Below, in pieces: positions 1 through 6,374 of a stretch of DNA of 21,788 nucleotides. The notes under the pieces were generated by a model, which was not told where the DNA came from, did not search any database, and was given only the letters and a program-made list of their open reading frames with translations. This DNA is from an uncultured Clostridia bacterium. GTDB taxonomy: Bacteria > Bacillota > Clostridia > TANB77 > CAG-508. The stretch's first letter is position 1, and every line of letters begins with the position of its first letter. The translations under genes and the position numbers were made by a program. Location of the stretch: contig CAKPJC010000026.1 of assembly GCA_934162535.1 (NCBI GenBank), positions 1 to 21,788 of the forward strand. The letters are read 5' to 3'.

Positions 1-25
1 ATACTAATAAATCGAGGGCTTAACT
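1..25 (+). rRNA. 23S rRNA, 3' end (partial)
   Basis: The first 25 bases match the conserved 3' terminus of Firmicutes 23S rRNA, which I recall as ACTAATnnATCGAGGrCTTAAC. The rest of the gene lies upstream of the window. A 5S rRNA follows about 63 bases downstream, the usual order of an rRNA operon. The assignment rests on a short but characteristic string. Confidence 0.8.
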
Positions 26-88
26 ATAATTATTAAATCCTAAATAAATTTCATCTATGTATTTTTGAGTGTGCTTACACTATAATTT

Positions 89-204
89 TCTGGTGACGAT
101 TACATGGAGGTAATACCTGTTCCCATCCCGAACACAGAAGTCAAGCTCCAATGTGCCGAAGATACTTGTGGGTTACCCTGCTGGGAAAATAGGTTGTTGC
201 CAGT
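89..204 (+). rRNA. rrf: 5S ribosomal RNA
   Basis: This is the 5S component of the large ribosomal subunit. The terminal helix is visible: CTGG at 90-93 pairs with CCAG at 200-203. Hallmark internal strings are present, such as CCCATCCCGAACACAGAAGTC in the loop B/C region and the TACTTGTGGGT segment, and the length of about 116 bases is normal. It follows the 3' end of 23S rRNA and is followed by a terminator, so it closes an rRNA operon. The exact ends may differ by a base or two. Confidence 0.95.
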
Positions 205-224
205 TTTTTATTTTATAATTTAGT

Positions 225-277
225 AAAAAAAGCATAAATTAGAATTGCAAATAACAATTTTAATTCATGCTTTTTTT
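225..277. terminator. Bidirectional intrinsic terminator after the rRNA operon
   Basis: A long stem joins 225-247 to 255-277, flanked by A7 on the left and T7 on the right. The pairing has one mismatch and one G-U. Because the stem carries A-runs and T-runs at its two ends, it can stop transcription from both sides. It ends the rRNA operon and can also stop the convergent gene at 334-1995. Confidence 0.85.
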
Positions 278-290
278 CTATAATAATCGA

Positions 291-305
291 GAGTTCAGAG
301 AACTC
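291..305. repeat. Short perfect hairpin between converging genes
   Basis: GAGTTC (291-296) and GAACTC (300-305) form a perfect 6-bp stem with an AGA loop. No T-run follows on either strand, so alone it is not a terminator. It lies just past the end of the minus-strand gene and could protect its 3' end or aid the nearby terminator. The role is unknown. Confidence 0.4.
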
Positions 306-333
306 CTCTTTATGTATTGCTCCTTTTATTATA

Positions 334-1995
334 CTATAATTCTAAAAAAACATCTTCCATTTTATGTCCAACTTGTAATTGTTGCATATTAACTCTTGGA
401 CTTAACTTTGAGCTATCATGAGTATTGCTACAATTTCCTTTTGAATTGTTTTTAAATAGTAGCTCAATCTGGTTAATATCTTCAGCAGACATGCCACATA
501 ATCTTAAATACGGAATATATGCATATTGAGCTTGTATTAATGTTCTTTTATTTTGCCAATCACATTCTCTATTAGGATGTTTTGAAAGTTCATATATCTT
601 GCCATCTTTTGACTTAATATATATTGGTTCTTTTGTTTTATAGGCTTTCAATACATAGCTAAAAGTTGAAATAAATTTACTATTGGGTAACAAGGAATCA
701 CCTTTATTAACAAATGTATTTTCACTAATGAAATTATTATTTCTTAGATTTCTAGCTAATTCACTATTACTTTTTATCAAAGCTTTTATTTTTCTTAACA
801 AATTCATATCATCTTTACTAAAGTCCTTTTTTGAATGAATATTAAAATGACTATATAACATATTTAACAATGAATCCATTGTTGGTATAACCATTGTAGC
901 TAAATCTCTTATATTTTTATCTTCGTGATTTTCAGCAATATCAAGTAGAACTGTAAATAATCTAATATCATCCCAATTTTTGAAATCAGATAAATCTGCA
1001 TTACTTATATCCTGTGATTTTAAATTTATGATAAAGTTTTTCAATTCAATTCCAACATTTGAATTATTTGCTAATAGTGCATCAAAAAAGCTACCAATGA
1101 TACATTCATTTGTTTTTGTTTTAGTAGACATATAGCAATTTTCATACATTGAAAATCGTAATCTCAATAATTTTTCAATTTCACTTAATGATTCGGAACT
1201 ATATACATCTATAAACTTATTACTTGTTTTATCTTCAACAATACTTCCGTCACTGTTTTCACCAATATTTCCGTCTTCATCAACGAATATTGGTGTTCTT
1301 TCATATTTTTGTGTTAATAATTTTTCAGGACGACCGATATAAAATGTATCACGAGACAAATAATCTAGTCTATCAACATCATAACTACCTTCGTTATGAT
1401 TATTGATATTAAGAACGTCTCTTTCGTATAATTCTCTTATTACATTTGACAAATCAGGGCTAATTGATTCATATACTGACTGTATTTCCTCATCTTCACA
1501 CATAATTCTTTTACCAATTTCCTCATGTGCTTCATGTGAATTATAAATTTCTTCTTCAAAGGCATGTGAAAGAGGGAAGTGACCTATATCATGCCCAGCC
1601 ATCTTCAGTAAATCACCAATTATATAAAGTTTTAAATTATTATTTTCAACATATTTTTTCCAACTTTCATTTTGAAAACTATATAAATATTCTTCTAGTT
1701 TGCGATTATATGCACCTTTTGAATGTTCAAGTCTATTATTATATGTATTGGGAAAAGTGTCAATTACAAGTGATAATTGAGAGATACGACCTAATCTTTG
1801 CATTGAACGAGTATTAAAAAAAGCATTAAATTGACGTGGAAAATAAATATTTGGATCCATGTAATATGGAGCCAAACTTATATCAAATTCACTATGTAAT
1901 TCAATATTTTTATCAATTATTCTTTCATCAGCATACAACCATGAGAAGAAATCAGAAATAATTGAACTTTTTGAGCTTAAATCTTCTAAATTCAT
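334..1995 (-). CDS. HD-domain phosphohydrolase (dGTPase/SAMHD1-like)
   Basis: This is a predicted metal-dependent HD-superfamily phosphohydrolase of about 553 aa. The arrangement resembles SAMHD1/dNTPase-type proteins. RLEHS carries the first histidine (about H91). GHDIGHFPLSHAFE carries the HD pair (H135, D136) followed by H139 and H144. SYDVDRLDYLSRD carries the distal aspartate (about D208). Related enzymes hydrolyse dNTPs to deoxynucleoside plus triphosphate, but the substrate here is inferred. The C-terminal ~300 residues carry no motif I recognise. The longer ATG at 2004 directly abuts AAGGGG; the ATG at 1995 lies 9 bases from that Shine-Dalgarno and is preferred. A perfect-consensus promoter sits just upstream. 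The gene is monocistronic and converges on the rRNA operon. Confidence 0.8.
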   Translation of the reverse strand: MNLEDLSSKSSIISDFFSWLYADERIIDKNIELHSEFDISLAPYYMDPNIYFPRQFNAFFNTRSMQRLGRISQLSLVIDTFPNTYNNRLEHSKGAYNRKLEEYLYSFQNESWKKYVENNNLKLYIIGDLLKMAGHDIGHFPLSHAFEEEIYNSHEAHEEIGKRIMCEDEEIQSVYESISPDLSNVIRELYERDVLNINNHNEGSYDVDRLDYLSRDTFYIGRPEKLLTQKYERTPIFVDEDGNIGENSDGSIVEDKTSNKFIDVYSSESLSEIEKLLRLRFSMYENCYMSTKTKTNECIIGSFFDALLANNSNVGIELKNFIINLKSQDISNADLSDFKNWDDIRLFTVLLDIAENHEDKNIRDLATMVIPTMDSLLNMLYSHFNIHSKKDFSKDDMNLLRKIKALIKSNSELARNLRNNNFISENTFVNKGDSLLPNSKFISTFSYVLKAYKTKEPIYIKSKDGKIYELSKHPNRECDWQNKRTLIQAQYAYIPYLRLCGMSAEDINQIELLFKNNSKGNCSNTHDSSKLSPRVNMQQLQVGHKMEDVFLEL

Positions 1996-2021
1996 ATTCA
2001 ACATCCCCTTAAATTAAATTT

Positions 2022-2049
2022 ATTATATATGAAATGCAAAAAATGTCAA
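2022..2049 (-). promoter_or_regulatory. Perfect-consensus sigma-A promoter for the HD gene
   Basis: On the minus strand TTGACA (2049-2044) and TATAAT (2027-2022) are both exact consensus, with a 16-base spacer. Transcription would start near 2015, giving a leader of about 20 bases before the ATG at 1995. This suggests strong constitutive transcription unless a repressor acts. Confidence 0.8.
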
Positions 2050-2086
2050 GGAAAATTTAAAAACAAATATAAAAATCTAAAAGTAC

Positions 2087-2115
2087 TAGAAATTTAGAAA
2101 AAAACGTGATAAAAT
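2087..2115 (+). promoter_or_regulatory. Probable promoter of the flavin-reductase-like gene
   Basis: An extended -10 (TGATAAAAT, hexamer TAAAAT at 2110-2115) lies 17 bases after a weak -35 TAGAAA (2087-2092). It is 24 bases upstream of the start codon. The -35 matches consensus at only four of six positions. Confidence 0.5.
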
Positions 2116-2139
2116 ACAAAATACGAAGGAAGTGAGAAA

Positions 2140-2718
2140 ATGTCAAAAGTAACATGGAAACCAGGCACATTTTTATATCCAATACCAGTAGTAATGGTAT
2201 CTTGTGGGTCAATGGAAAAATCAAATATAATTACAGTTGCATGGACAGGAATTATAAATACAGACCCTGCAATGGTATATATATCAGTACGTCCAACAAG
2301 ACATTCATATCAAATGATAAAAGACAGTGGAGAATTTGTAATAAATCTCACAACAAAAGATTTAGCATATGCGACAGACTGGTGTGGAGTAAAAACGGGA
2401 GCAAAAGTCGATAAATTCAAAGAGATGAAATTAACAAAAGAAAAGGCGCAATATGTTAAATGTCCAATGATAAAAGAAAGTCCAGTATCTGTTGAATGTA
2501 GGGTAAAAGAAATAAAAGAACTTGGAACGCATCACATGTTTATAGCTGAGGTTTTAGCAATAAATGCAGATGAAAAGTATATAGATGAAAAAGGAGCATT
2601 TGACATATCAAAATGCAATTTAATAGCATATTCAAATGGAAAATACAATGAACTAGGAAGGAAAATTGGTAAATTTGGATATTCGGTACAAAAAAACAAA
2701 AAAAAGAAGAAAAAATAA
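2140..2718 (+). CDS. Flavin reductase-like protein (FMN-binding split barrel)
   Basis: The 192-aa protein fits the flavin-reductase-like split-barrel family, which binds FMN and often reduces flavin with NAD(P)H. Supporting features are the N-terminal PGTFLYPIPVVMVSC, NIITVAWTGIINTDPAMVYISVRP, and SGEFVINLTTKDLAYATDWCG with HHMFIAEVLAI further on, the usual strand order of this fold. Related clostridial proteins are usually just called flavin reductase family protein, and the electron acceptor is unknown. The C-terminus ends in a lysine run (residues ~185-192), which is unusual but may simply reflect poly-A drift. The start is supported by a GGAAGTGAG ribosome-binding site. The next promoter begins 11 bases after the stop, so the gene probably forms its own unit. 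Confidence 0.85.
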   Translation: MSKVTWKPGTFLYPIPVVMVSCGSMEKSNIITVAWTGIINTDPAMVYISVRPTRHSYQMIKDSGEFVINLTTKDLAYATDWCGVKTGAKVDKFKEMKLTKEKAQYVKCPMIKESPVSVECRVKEIKELGTHHMFIAEVLAINADEKYIDEKGAFDISKCNLIAYSNGKYNELGRKIGKFGYSVQKNKKKKKK

Positions 2719-2728
2719 CCCAAAAGCA

Positions 2729-2757
2729 TTGACACGAGAAGGAAAAAGTGGTAAAAT
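2729..2757 (+). promoter_or_regulatory. Promoter of the ribosomal/secretion operon
   Basis: TTGACA (2729-2734, exact) is followed after 17 bases by TAAAAT (2752-2757) with an upstream TGG, i.e. an extended -10. Transcription should start near 2764, about 75 bases before rpmG. It is well placed to drive rpmG through rplL. Confidence 0.85.
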
Positions 2758-2764
2758 ATTCAAG

Positions 2765-2784
2765 CATATGTTAGTTTACATATG
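2765..2784 (+). repeat. Hairpin at the 5' end of the operon mRNA
   Basis: CATATGT (2765-2771) and ACATATG (2778-2784) form a perfect 7-bp stem with a 6-base loop. CATATGTT is also a direct repeat with a 14-base period. The predicted transcription start is at about 2764, so the hairpin would sit at the extreme 5' end of the mRNA. There it could protect against 5'-dependent decay. The placement is seen; the function is inferred. Confidence 0.45.
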
Positions 2785-2838
2785 TTCACATCGTTTCAAA
2801 AAAAGTAAAAAGGTTAAGAAATTCGGAGGTGTATTTAA

Positions 2839-3003
2839 ATGGCAGCTAAAGGACCAAGAGAAAATATAATATTAGAATGTACAGAATGTAAAAGAAGAAA
2901 TTACATGACATCTAAAAATAAAAGAAACAATACAGACAGACTAGAAATAGTAAAGTATTGTAAACATTGTAAAAAACGTACAACACACAAAGAAACTAAA
3001 TAG
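2839..3003 (+). CDS. rpmG: 50S ribosomal protein L33
   Basis: A 54-aa protein starts MAAKGPRENIILECTECKRR and ends CKHCKKRTTHKETK. The two CxxC pairs (CTEC, CKHC) are the zinc-ribbon form of L33, and the length is normal. L33 is a small component of the large ribosomal subunit near the E site. The start follows the ribosome-binding site CGGAGG at a suitable distance. It is the first gene of the block, directly before secE and nusG, the usual order in Firmicutes. Confidence 0.95.
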   Translation: MAAKGPRENIILECTECKRRNYMTSKNKRNNTDRLEIVKYCKHCKKRTTHKETK

Positions 3004-3030
3004 TAAAAGCTATTTTAAGGAGGAAATAAA

Positions 3031-3447
3031 ATGGCTAAAAAAGAAAATAAGCAAAATAAACATTTTTTCAAAGATTTTAAGGCAGAACTAAAAAAGGTAG
3101 TATGGCCAACACCAAAACAACTACTAAACAATACAAGTGCAGTAATAGCAATAGTGCTAATAAGTGCTGTAATGGTATTCATATTAGATATAGCATTTGA
3201 ATTTGTAAACAAAGAAGTTGTAACAAATCTACAAGAAGTAGTGAATGAAAAATTCAATTCTTCAGAAGACCAAAATTCTAGTGACAAAAACACTGAAAGC
3301 AACTCAACAGAAGGAAATACTGAAGAAACAAACAGTGAAGAACAAAACACTACAGAATCAACAGAACAAGAAAATACAACAACATCAACAGATAAAAACA
3401 CAGAAACATCTGAAAATGGTGAGCAAACAAATACAGATCAACAATAA
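3031..3447 (+). CDS. secE: SecE translocase subunit with a long low-complexity tail
   Basis: SecE is the essential small membrane subunit of the SecYEG protein-export channel. The core is typical: a cytoplasmic amphipathic segment FKAELKKVVWPTPKQ (about 16-30) followed by one membrane span (about 37-58). Single-span SecE proteins are usually about 60-75 aa, but this one is 138. Residues ~75-138 are built almost only from N, T, E, S, Q, D and K, with no hydrophobic residues. By the known N-in topology of SecE, this tail would lie outside the membrane. The ribosome-binding site is AAGGAGG. Its stop overlaps the Shine-Dalgarno of nusG, so the two are tightly coupled. The core assignment is firm; the tail's role is unknown. 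Confidence 0.95.
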   Translation: MAKKENKQNKHFFKDFKAELKKVVWPTPKQLLNNTSAVIAIVLISAVMVFILDIAFEFVNKEVVTNLQEVVNEKFNSSEDQNSSDKNTESNSTEGNTEETNSEEQNTTESTEQENTTTSTDKNTETSENGEQTNTDQQ

Positions 3448-3458
3448 GGAGGTCGCAA

Positions 3459-3995
3459 ATGTCTCAAAAAGATTATGATATGGAACCAAGATGGTATGTA
3501 GTACATACATACTCAGGTTATGAAAATAAAGTAAAAACTGACCTTGAAAAAACAGTAAAAAATAGAGAATTAGAAGAATATTTCTTCGACATAGTAGTTC
3601 CTATGGAAGAACAAATAGAAATAAAAGATGGAAAAAGAAAAGCAAATCTGAAAAAAGTGTTTCCAGGTTATGTATTAATAAAAATGATAGTAACAGAAGA
3701 AACATGGTACATTGTAAGAAATACAAGAGGTGTTACTGGATTTGTTGGATCTGGAACAGACCCAATACCATTAACAGAGGACGAAATAAGAGCAATGGGA
3801 TTTGAAGAAGCTACAATAAATGTAGACTATGATGTAAATGACTCTGTACAAATATTAAATGGAGCATTCAAAGACTCAATAGGAACTGTTCAAGAAATAA
3901 ACAAAGAAAAGCACAAAGTAAAAGTTTTAATATCTATGTTTGGAAGAGAAACTCCTGTAGAATTAGAATTTTCACAAATACAAAAAGTCAAATAA
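3459..3995 (+). CDS. nusG: Transcription termination/antitermination protein NusG
   Basis: NusG binds RNA polymerase, modulates pausing and termination, and links transcription to translation. The 178-aa protein has the NGN domain at about 9-118, with WYVVHTYSGYENKV, FPGYVLIKM and WYIVRNTRGVTGFVG. A KOW domain follows at about 125-178 (VNDSVQILNGAFKDSIGTVQEI). The length is normal. The ribosome-binding site AGGAGG overlaps the secE stop codon, and 17 bases separate it from rplK. Confidence 0.97.
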   Translation: MSQKDYDMEPRWYVVHTYSGYENKVKTDLEKTVKNRELEEYFFDIVVPMEEQIEIKDGKRKANLKKVFPGYVLIKMIVTEETWYIVRNTRGVTGFVGSGTDPIPLTEDEIRAMGFEEATINVDYDVNDSVQILNGAFKDSIGTVQEINKEKHKVKVLISMFGRETPVELEFSQIQKVK

Positions 3996-4012
3996 AGGAG
4001 GCGAAATATTAA

Positions 4013-4441
4013 ATGGCAGAAAAAGAAATATCAAATATAATTAAATTACAAATAGAAGCTGCAAAAGCTACTCCAGCTCCACCAGTAGGTCCAGCATTAG
4101 GAGGTAGTGGAATAAATATCATGCAATTCGTAAAAGAATTCAATGATAGAACAGCAAGTCAAGCTGGATATATAATACCAGTTGTTATAACAGTATATAA
4201 AGACAAAACATTCTCATTCATAACAAAAGTACCACCAGTTGCAGTATTAATAAAAAAAGCAATAAAAATAGAAAAAGGTTCAGGAAAACCTAACAAAGAA
4301 AAAGTTGCAAAAATAACAAAGGAACAAGTTAGAGCAATAGCTGAACAAAAAATGCCAGACTTAAATGCAGCATCAATAGAAACTGCAATGAGCATGGTAG
4401 AAGGTACAGCAAGAAGTATGGGTGTAGTTGTAACAGAATAA
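4013..4441 (+). CDS. rplK: 50S ribosomal protein L11
   Basis: L11 forms part of the GTPase-associated centre of the large subunit. The 142-aa protein has the conserved N-terminal IIKLQIEAAKATPAPPVGPALGG (about 8-30), including the proline-rich linker helix. The C-terminal RNA-binding domain ends MVEGTARSMGVVV. Length and order (nusG-rplK-rplA) are canonical. The ribosome-binding site is AAAGGAGG. Confidence 0.97.
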   Translation: MAEKEISNIIKLQIEAAKATPAPPVGPALGGSGINIMQFVKEFNDRTASQAGYIIPVVITVYKDKTFSFITKVPPVAVLIKKAIKIEKGSGKPNKEKVAKITKEQVRAIAEQKMPDLNAASIETAMSMVEGTARSMGVVVTE

Positions 4442-4450
4442 TAAAAAATA

Positions 4451-4478
4451 TGTGGGAGAGCAAAGCTCGTTAAAACCA
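4451..4478 (+). promoter_or_regulatory. Probable L1-binding autoregulatory mRNA site
   Basis: Between rplK and rplA the sequence TGTGGGAG-AGCAAAGCTC-GTTAAAACCA can fold. A GAGC-AAA-GCTC hairpin sits above an asymmetric internal loop closed by GG/CC. This is the kind of two-helix element by which L1 binds both 23S rRNA and its own mRNA, and L1 sites are known to be broadly distributed at this location. The rplA Shine-Dalgarno (4481-4485) lies immediately 3', so bound L1 could block initiation. The fold was judged by eye. Confidence 0.55.
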
Positions 4479-4494
4479 AAGGAGGAAATATAAA

Positions 4495-5172
4495 ATGTCA
4501 AAAAGATATGCAGAAAGTGCAAAATTAGTAGATTCTAAAAAAGAATATGAAATCAATGAAGCATTAGAATTAATTGAAAAAATGCCAAAAACAAAATTTG
4601 ATGAAACAGTTGAGCTACATGTTAAATTAGGTGTAGATTCAAAACATGCTGACCAACAAGTAAGAGGTACAGTAGTACTTCCAAATGGTACAGGTAAAAC
4701 ACAAAAAGTATTAGTATTTGCTAAAGGACCTAAAGCAGAAGAAGCTGAAAAAGCAGGAGCTGATTATGTAGGTGCAGAAGAATTAATACCAAAAATCCAA
4801 AATGAAAACTGGTTTGACTATGATGTAGTTGTAGCTACACCAGACATGATGGGTGTTGTTGGTAGATTAGGTAAAGTATTAGGACCAAAAGGTTTAATGC
4901 CAAACCCTAAATCAGGAACAGTTACAATGGATGTAACTAAAGCTATAAATGAAATCAAATCAGGTAAAGTAGAATATAGATTAGACAAAACAAATATAAT
5001 CCACTTAGGATTTGGTAAAGTTTCATTTGGAGCTAAAAAATTAGCAGAAAACTATGATGTAATCATGGGAGCTATAATAAAAGCTAAACCAGCTGCAGCA
5101 AAAGGACAATACATAAGAAGTGTATCTGTATCAACAACAATGGGACCTGGAATTTATATTAACCAAAAATAA
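4495..5172 (+). CDS. rplA: 50S ribosomal protein L1
   Basis: L1 forms the mobile stalk at the E site and acts as a translational repressor of its operon. The 225-aa protein shows the family signatures KFDETVELHVKLGVD (about 33-48), MGVVGRLGKVLGPKGLMPNPKSGTV (about 120-145) and a C-terminal SVSVSTTMGPGI. The length is slightly short of the ~230 usual. It is preceded by GGAGG at 4481 and the L1-type mRNA element. An L10 leader follows before rplJ. Confidence 0.97.
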   Translation: MSKRYAESAKLVDSKKEYEINEALELIEKMPKTKFDETVELHVKLGVDSKHADQQVRGTVVLPNGTGKTQKVLVFAKGPKAEEAEKAGADYVGAEELIPKIQNENWFDYDVVVATPDMMGVVGRLGKVLGPKGLMPNPKSGTVTMDVTKAINEIKSGKVEYRLDKTNIIHLGFGKVSFGAKKLAENYDVIMGAIIKAKPAAAKGQYIRSVSVSTTMGPGIYINQK

Positions 5173-5182
5173 ATATATATAA

Positions 5183-5270
5183 TGCCATAGACAGTAGGCA
5201 AAAAACAAGTCCTACCGAGGTATGAGATTCAAACGCAATCTTTATGCCTCGTGGCAAATGATTGCGTTTT
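5183..5270 (+). promoter_or_regulatory. L10 (rplJL) leader RNA with attenuator hairpin
   Basis: The segment from TGCCATAGACAGTAGG through CAAGTCCTACCGAGGTA to TGCCTCGTGGCA matches the Firmicutes L10 leader, the RNA bound by the L10/L12 complex. TGCCA (5183-5187) pairs with TGGCA (5252-5256), and GAGGTAT (5217-5223) pairs with ATGCCTC (5244-5250). A competing perfect 10-bp hairpin, AAACGCAATC (5231-5240) with GATTGCGTTT (5260-5269), ends in T4. It uses bases needed for the leader fold and looks like the attenuator. Excess L10 would be expected to promote termination before rplJ. Confidence 0.9.
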
Positions 5271-5311
5271 AAATTACAAATATATAAAACCTATCAGGAG
5301 GTGAAAAATAA

Positions 5312-5812
5312 ATGGCAAGTGAAAAAATCTTAAACCAAAAGAAAGAAGAAGTATCTAAATTAGCAGAAAAAATGAAATCTGCTAAAATAATACTTTTAGC
5401 AGATTACAGAGGAATCAATGTTGCAGATGTAACAGAACTAAGATCAGAACTAAGAAAATCTAATTCTGATTATAGAGTTATAAAAAACAACATAACAAGA
5501 AGAGCTTTCGCAGAAGCTGGAATAGAAATAGATAATTCACTATTAGAAGGACCTACAGCAGTAGTAATGAATAATGATGATTATCTTGAAACAGCTAAAG
5601 CTATATATAACTATAGTAAAGATAGCGAAACATATAAAATAAAAGGTGGTGTAATCGAAGGTAAAGTTATGACAGCTGAAGAAATAATTACATTAGCTAA
5701 ATTACCATCAAGAGAAGCACTATTATCAATGCTTGCAGGTGCATTACTTGGAAATATATCAAAACTTGCAGTTGCACTTAACGAAGTTAAGGCACAAAAA
5801 GAAAATGCTTAA
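5312..5812 (+). CDS. rplJ: 50S ribosomal protein L10
   Basis: L10 anchors the L7/L12 stalk to the ribosome and represses its own operon through the upstream leader. The 166-aa protein has the N-terminal RNA-binding domain with ILLADYRGINVADVTELRSELR (about 27-50) and RVIKNNITRRAF. A C-terminal helix (SREALLSMLAGALLGNISKLAVALNEV, about 131-158) binds L12 dimers. The length is normal. The ribosome-binding site is CAGGAGGTG. Confidence 0.97.
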   Translation: MASEKILNQKKEEVSKLAEKMKSAKIILLADYRGINVADVTELRSELRKSNSDYRVIKNNITRRAFAEAGIEIDNSLLEGPTAVVMNNDDYLETAKAIYNYSKDSETYKIKGGVIEGKVMTAEEIITLAKLPSREALLSMLAGALLGNISKLAVALNEVKAQKENA

Positions 5813-5889
5813 GATTGCCTAGGTTGCAATATTATTTAACAATCTTATGATTTTATAAAAAATAAAAGAGTTGTGAACTTATATCACAA
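5810..5889 (+). other. Two hairpins in the rplJ-rplL intergenic region
   Basis: TAAGATTG (5810-5817, starting at the rplJ stop) pairs perfectly with CAATCTTA (5840-5847). TTGTGA (5871-5876) pairs with TCACAA (5884-5889) across a 7-base loop. Neither is followed by a good T-run. They may act as mRNA processing or stability elements helping the higher output of L12 relative to L10. The inverted repeats are visible; the function is inferred. Confidence 0.4.
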
Positions 5890-5921
5890 AGAAATAAATA
5901 AAAATTAGGAGGATTTAAAAA

Positions 5922-6281
5922 ATGAGTAAAGAAGAAATGATAGAAGAAATCAAAAAAATGACAGTAGTAGAATTAGCTGACTTAGTAAAAGCTATAGAAG
6001 AAGAATTTGGAGTATCTGCAGTAGCAGCAGCTGCACCAGCAGCTGGAGGAGCAGCAGCAGCTGAAGAAAAATCTTCATTCAATGTTGTATTAAAAGAAGC
6101 TGGAGATCAAAAAATAAAAGTTATCACAGCTGTTAAAAATGCATTAGGATTAGGATTAAAAGAAGCTAAAGATTTAGTTGATGGAGCACCAAAAACATTA
6201 AAAGAAAACGTAGCTAAAGCAGAAGCTGAAGAATTAAAAGCTAAACTTGAAGAAGTTGGAGCAGTTATTGAATTACAATAA
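5922..6281 (+). CDS. rplL: 50S ribosomal protein L7/L12
   Basis: L7/L12 is the multi-copy stalk protein that recruits translation GTPases. The 119-aa protein has an N-terminal dimerisation/L10-binding segment (about 1-33), an Ala/Gly-rich hinge (about 34-52), and the C-terminal domain with FNVVLKEAGDQKIKVITAVK, LGLKEAKDLVDGAP and the final GAVIELQ. The ribosome-binding site AGGAGG sits 9 bases upstream. A strong terminator directly follows, so this is the last gene of the block. rpoB, its usual neighbour, is not here. Confidence 0.97.
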   Translation: MSKEEMIEEIKKMTVVELADLVKAIEEEFGVSAVAAAAPAAGGAAAAEEKSSFNVVLKEAGDQKIKVITAVKNALGLGLKEAKDLVDGAPKTLKENVAKAEAEELKAKLEEVGAVIELQ

Positions 6282-6290
6282 TCATAAACC

Positions 6291-6314
6291 AAAGAGCGAC
6301 TTTGTCGCTCTTTT
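6291..6314 (+). terminator. Intrinsic terminator of the rpmG-rplL operon
   Basis: AAAGAGCGAC (6291-6300) and GTCGCTCTTT (6304-6313) form a perfect 10-bp stem with a TTT loop and run into T4. It cleanly ends the operon before the convergent amidohydrolase gene. Confidence 0.92.
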
Positions 6315-6374
6315 AATATAAAATCAATTTTTCTTATTTGTTCTAAAGATGAAACCACGCTAACTAATTCTATA

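Noticed and set aside
3015..3401. 128-aa serine/valine-rich minus-strand ORF over secE
   Set aside because: Antisense shadow of the low-complexity secE tail; no ribosome-binding site or homology.
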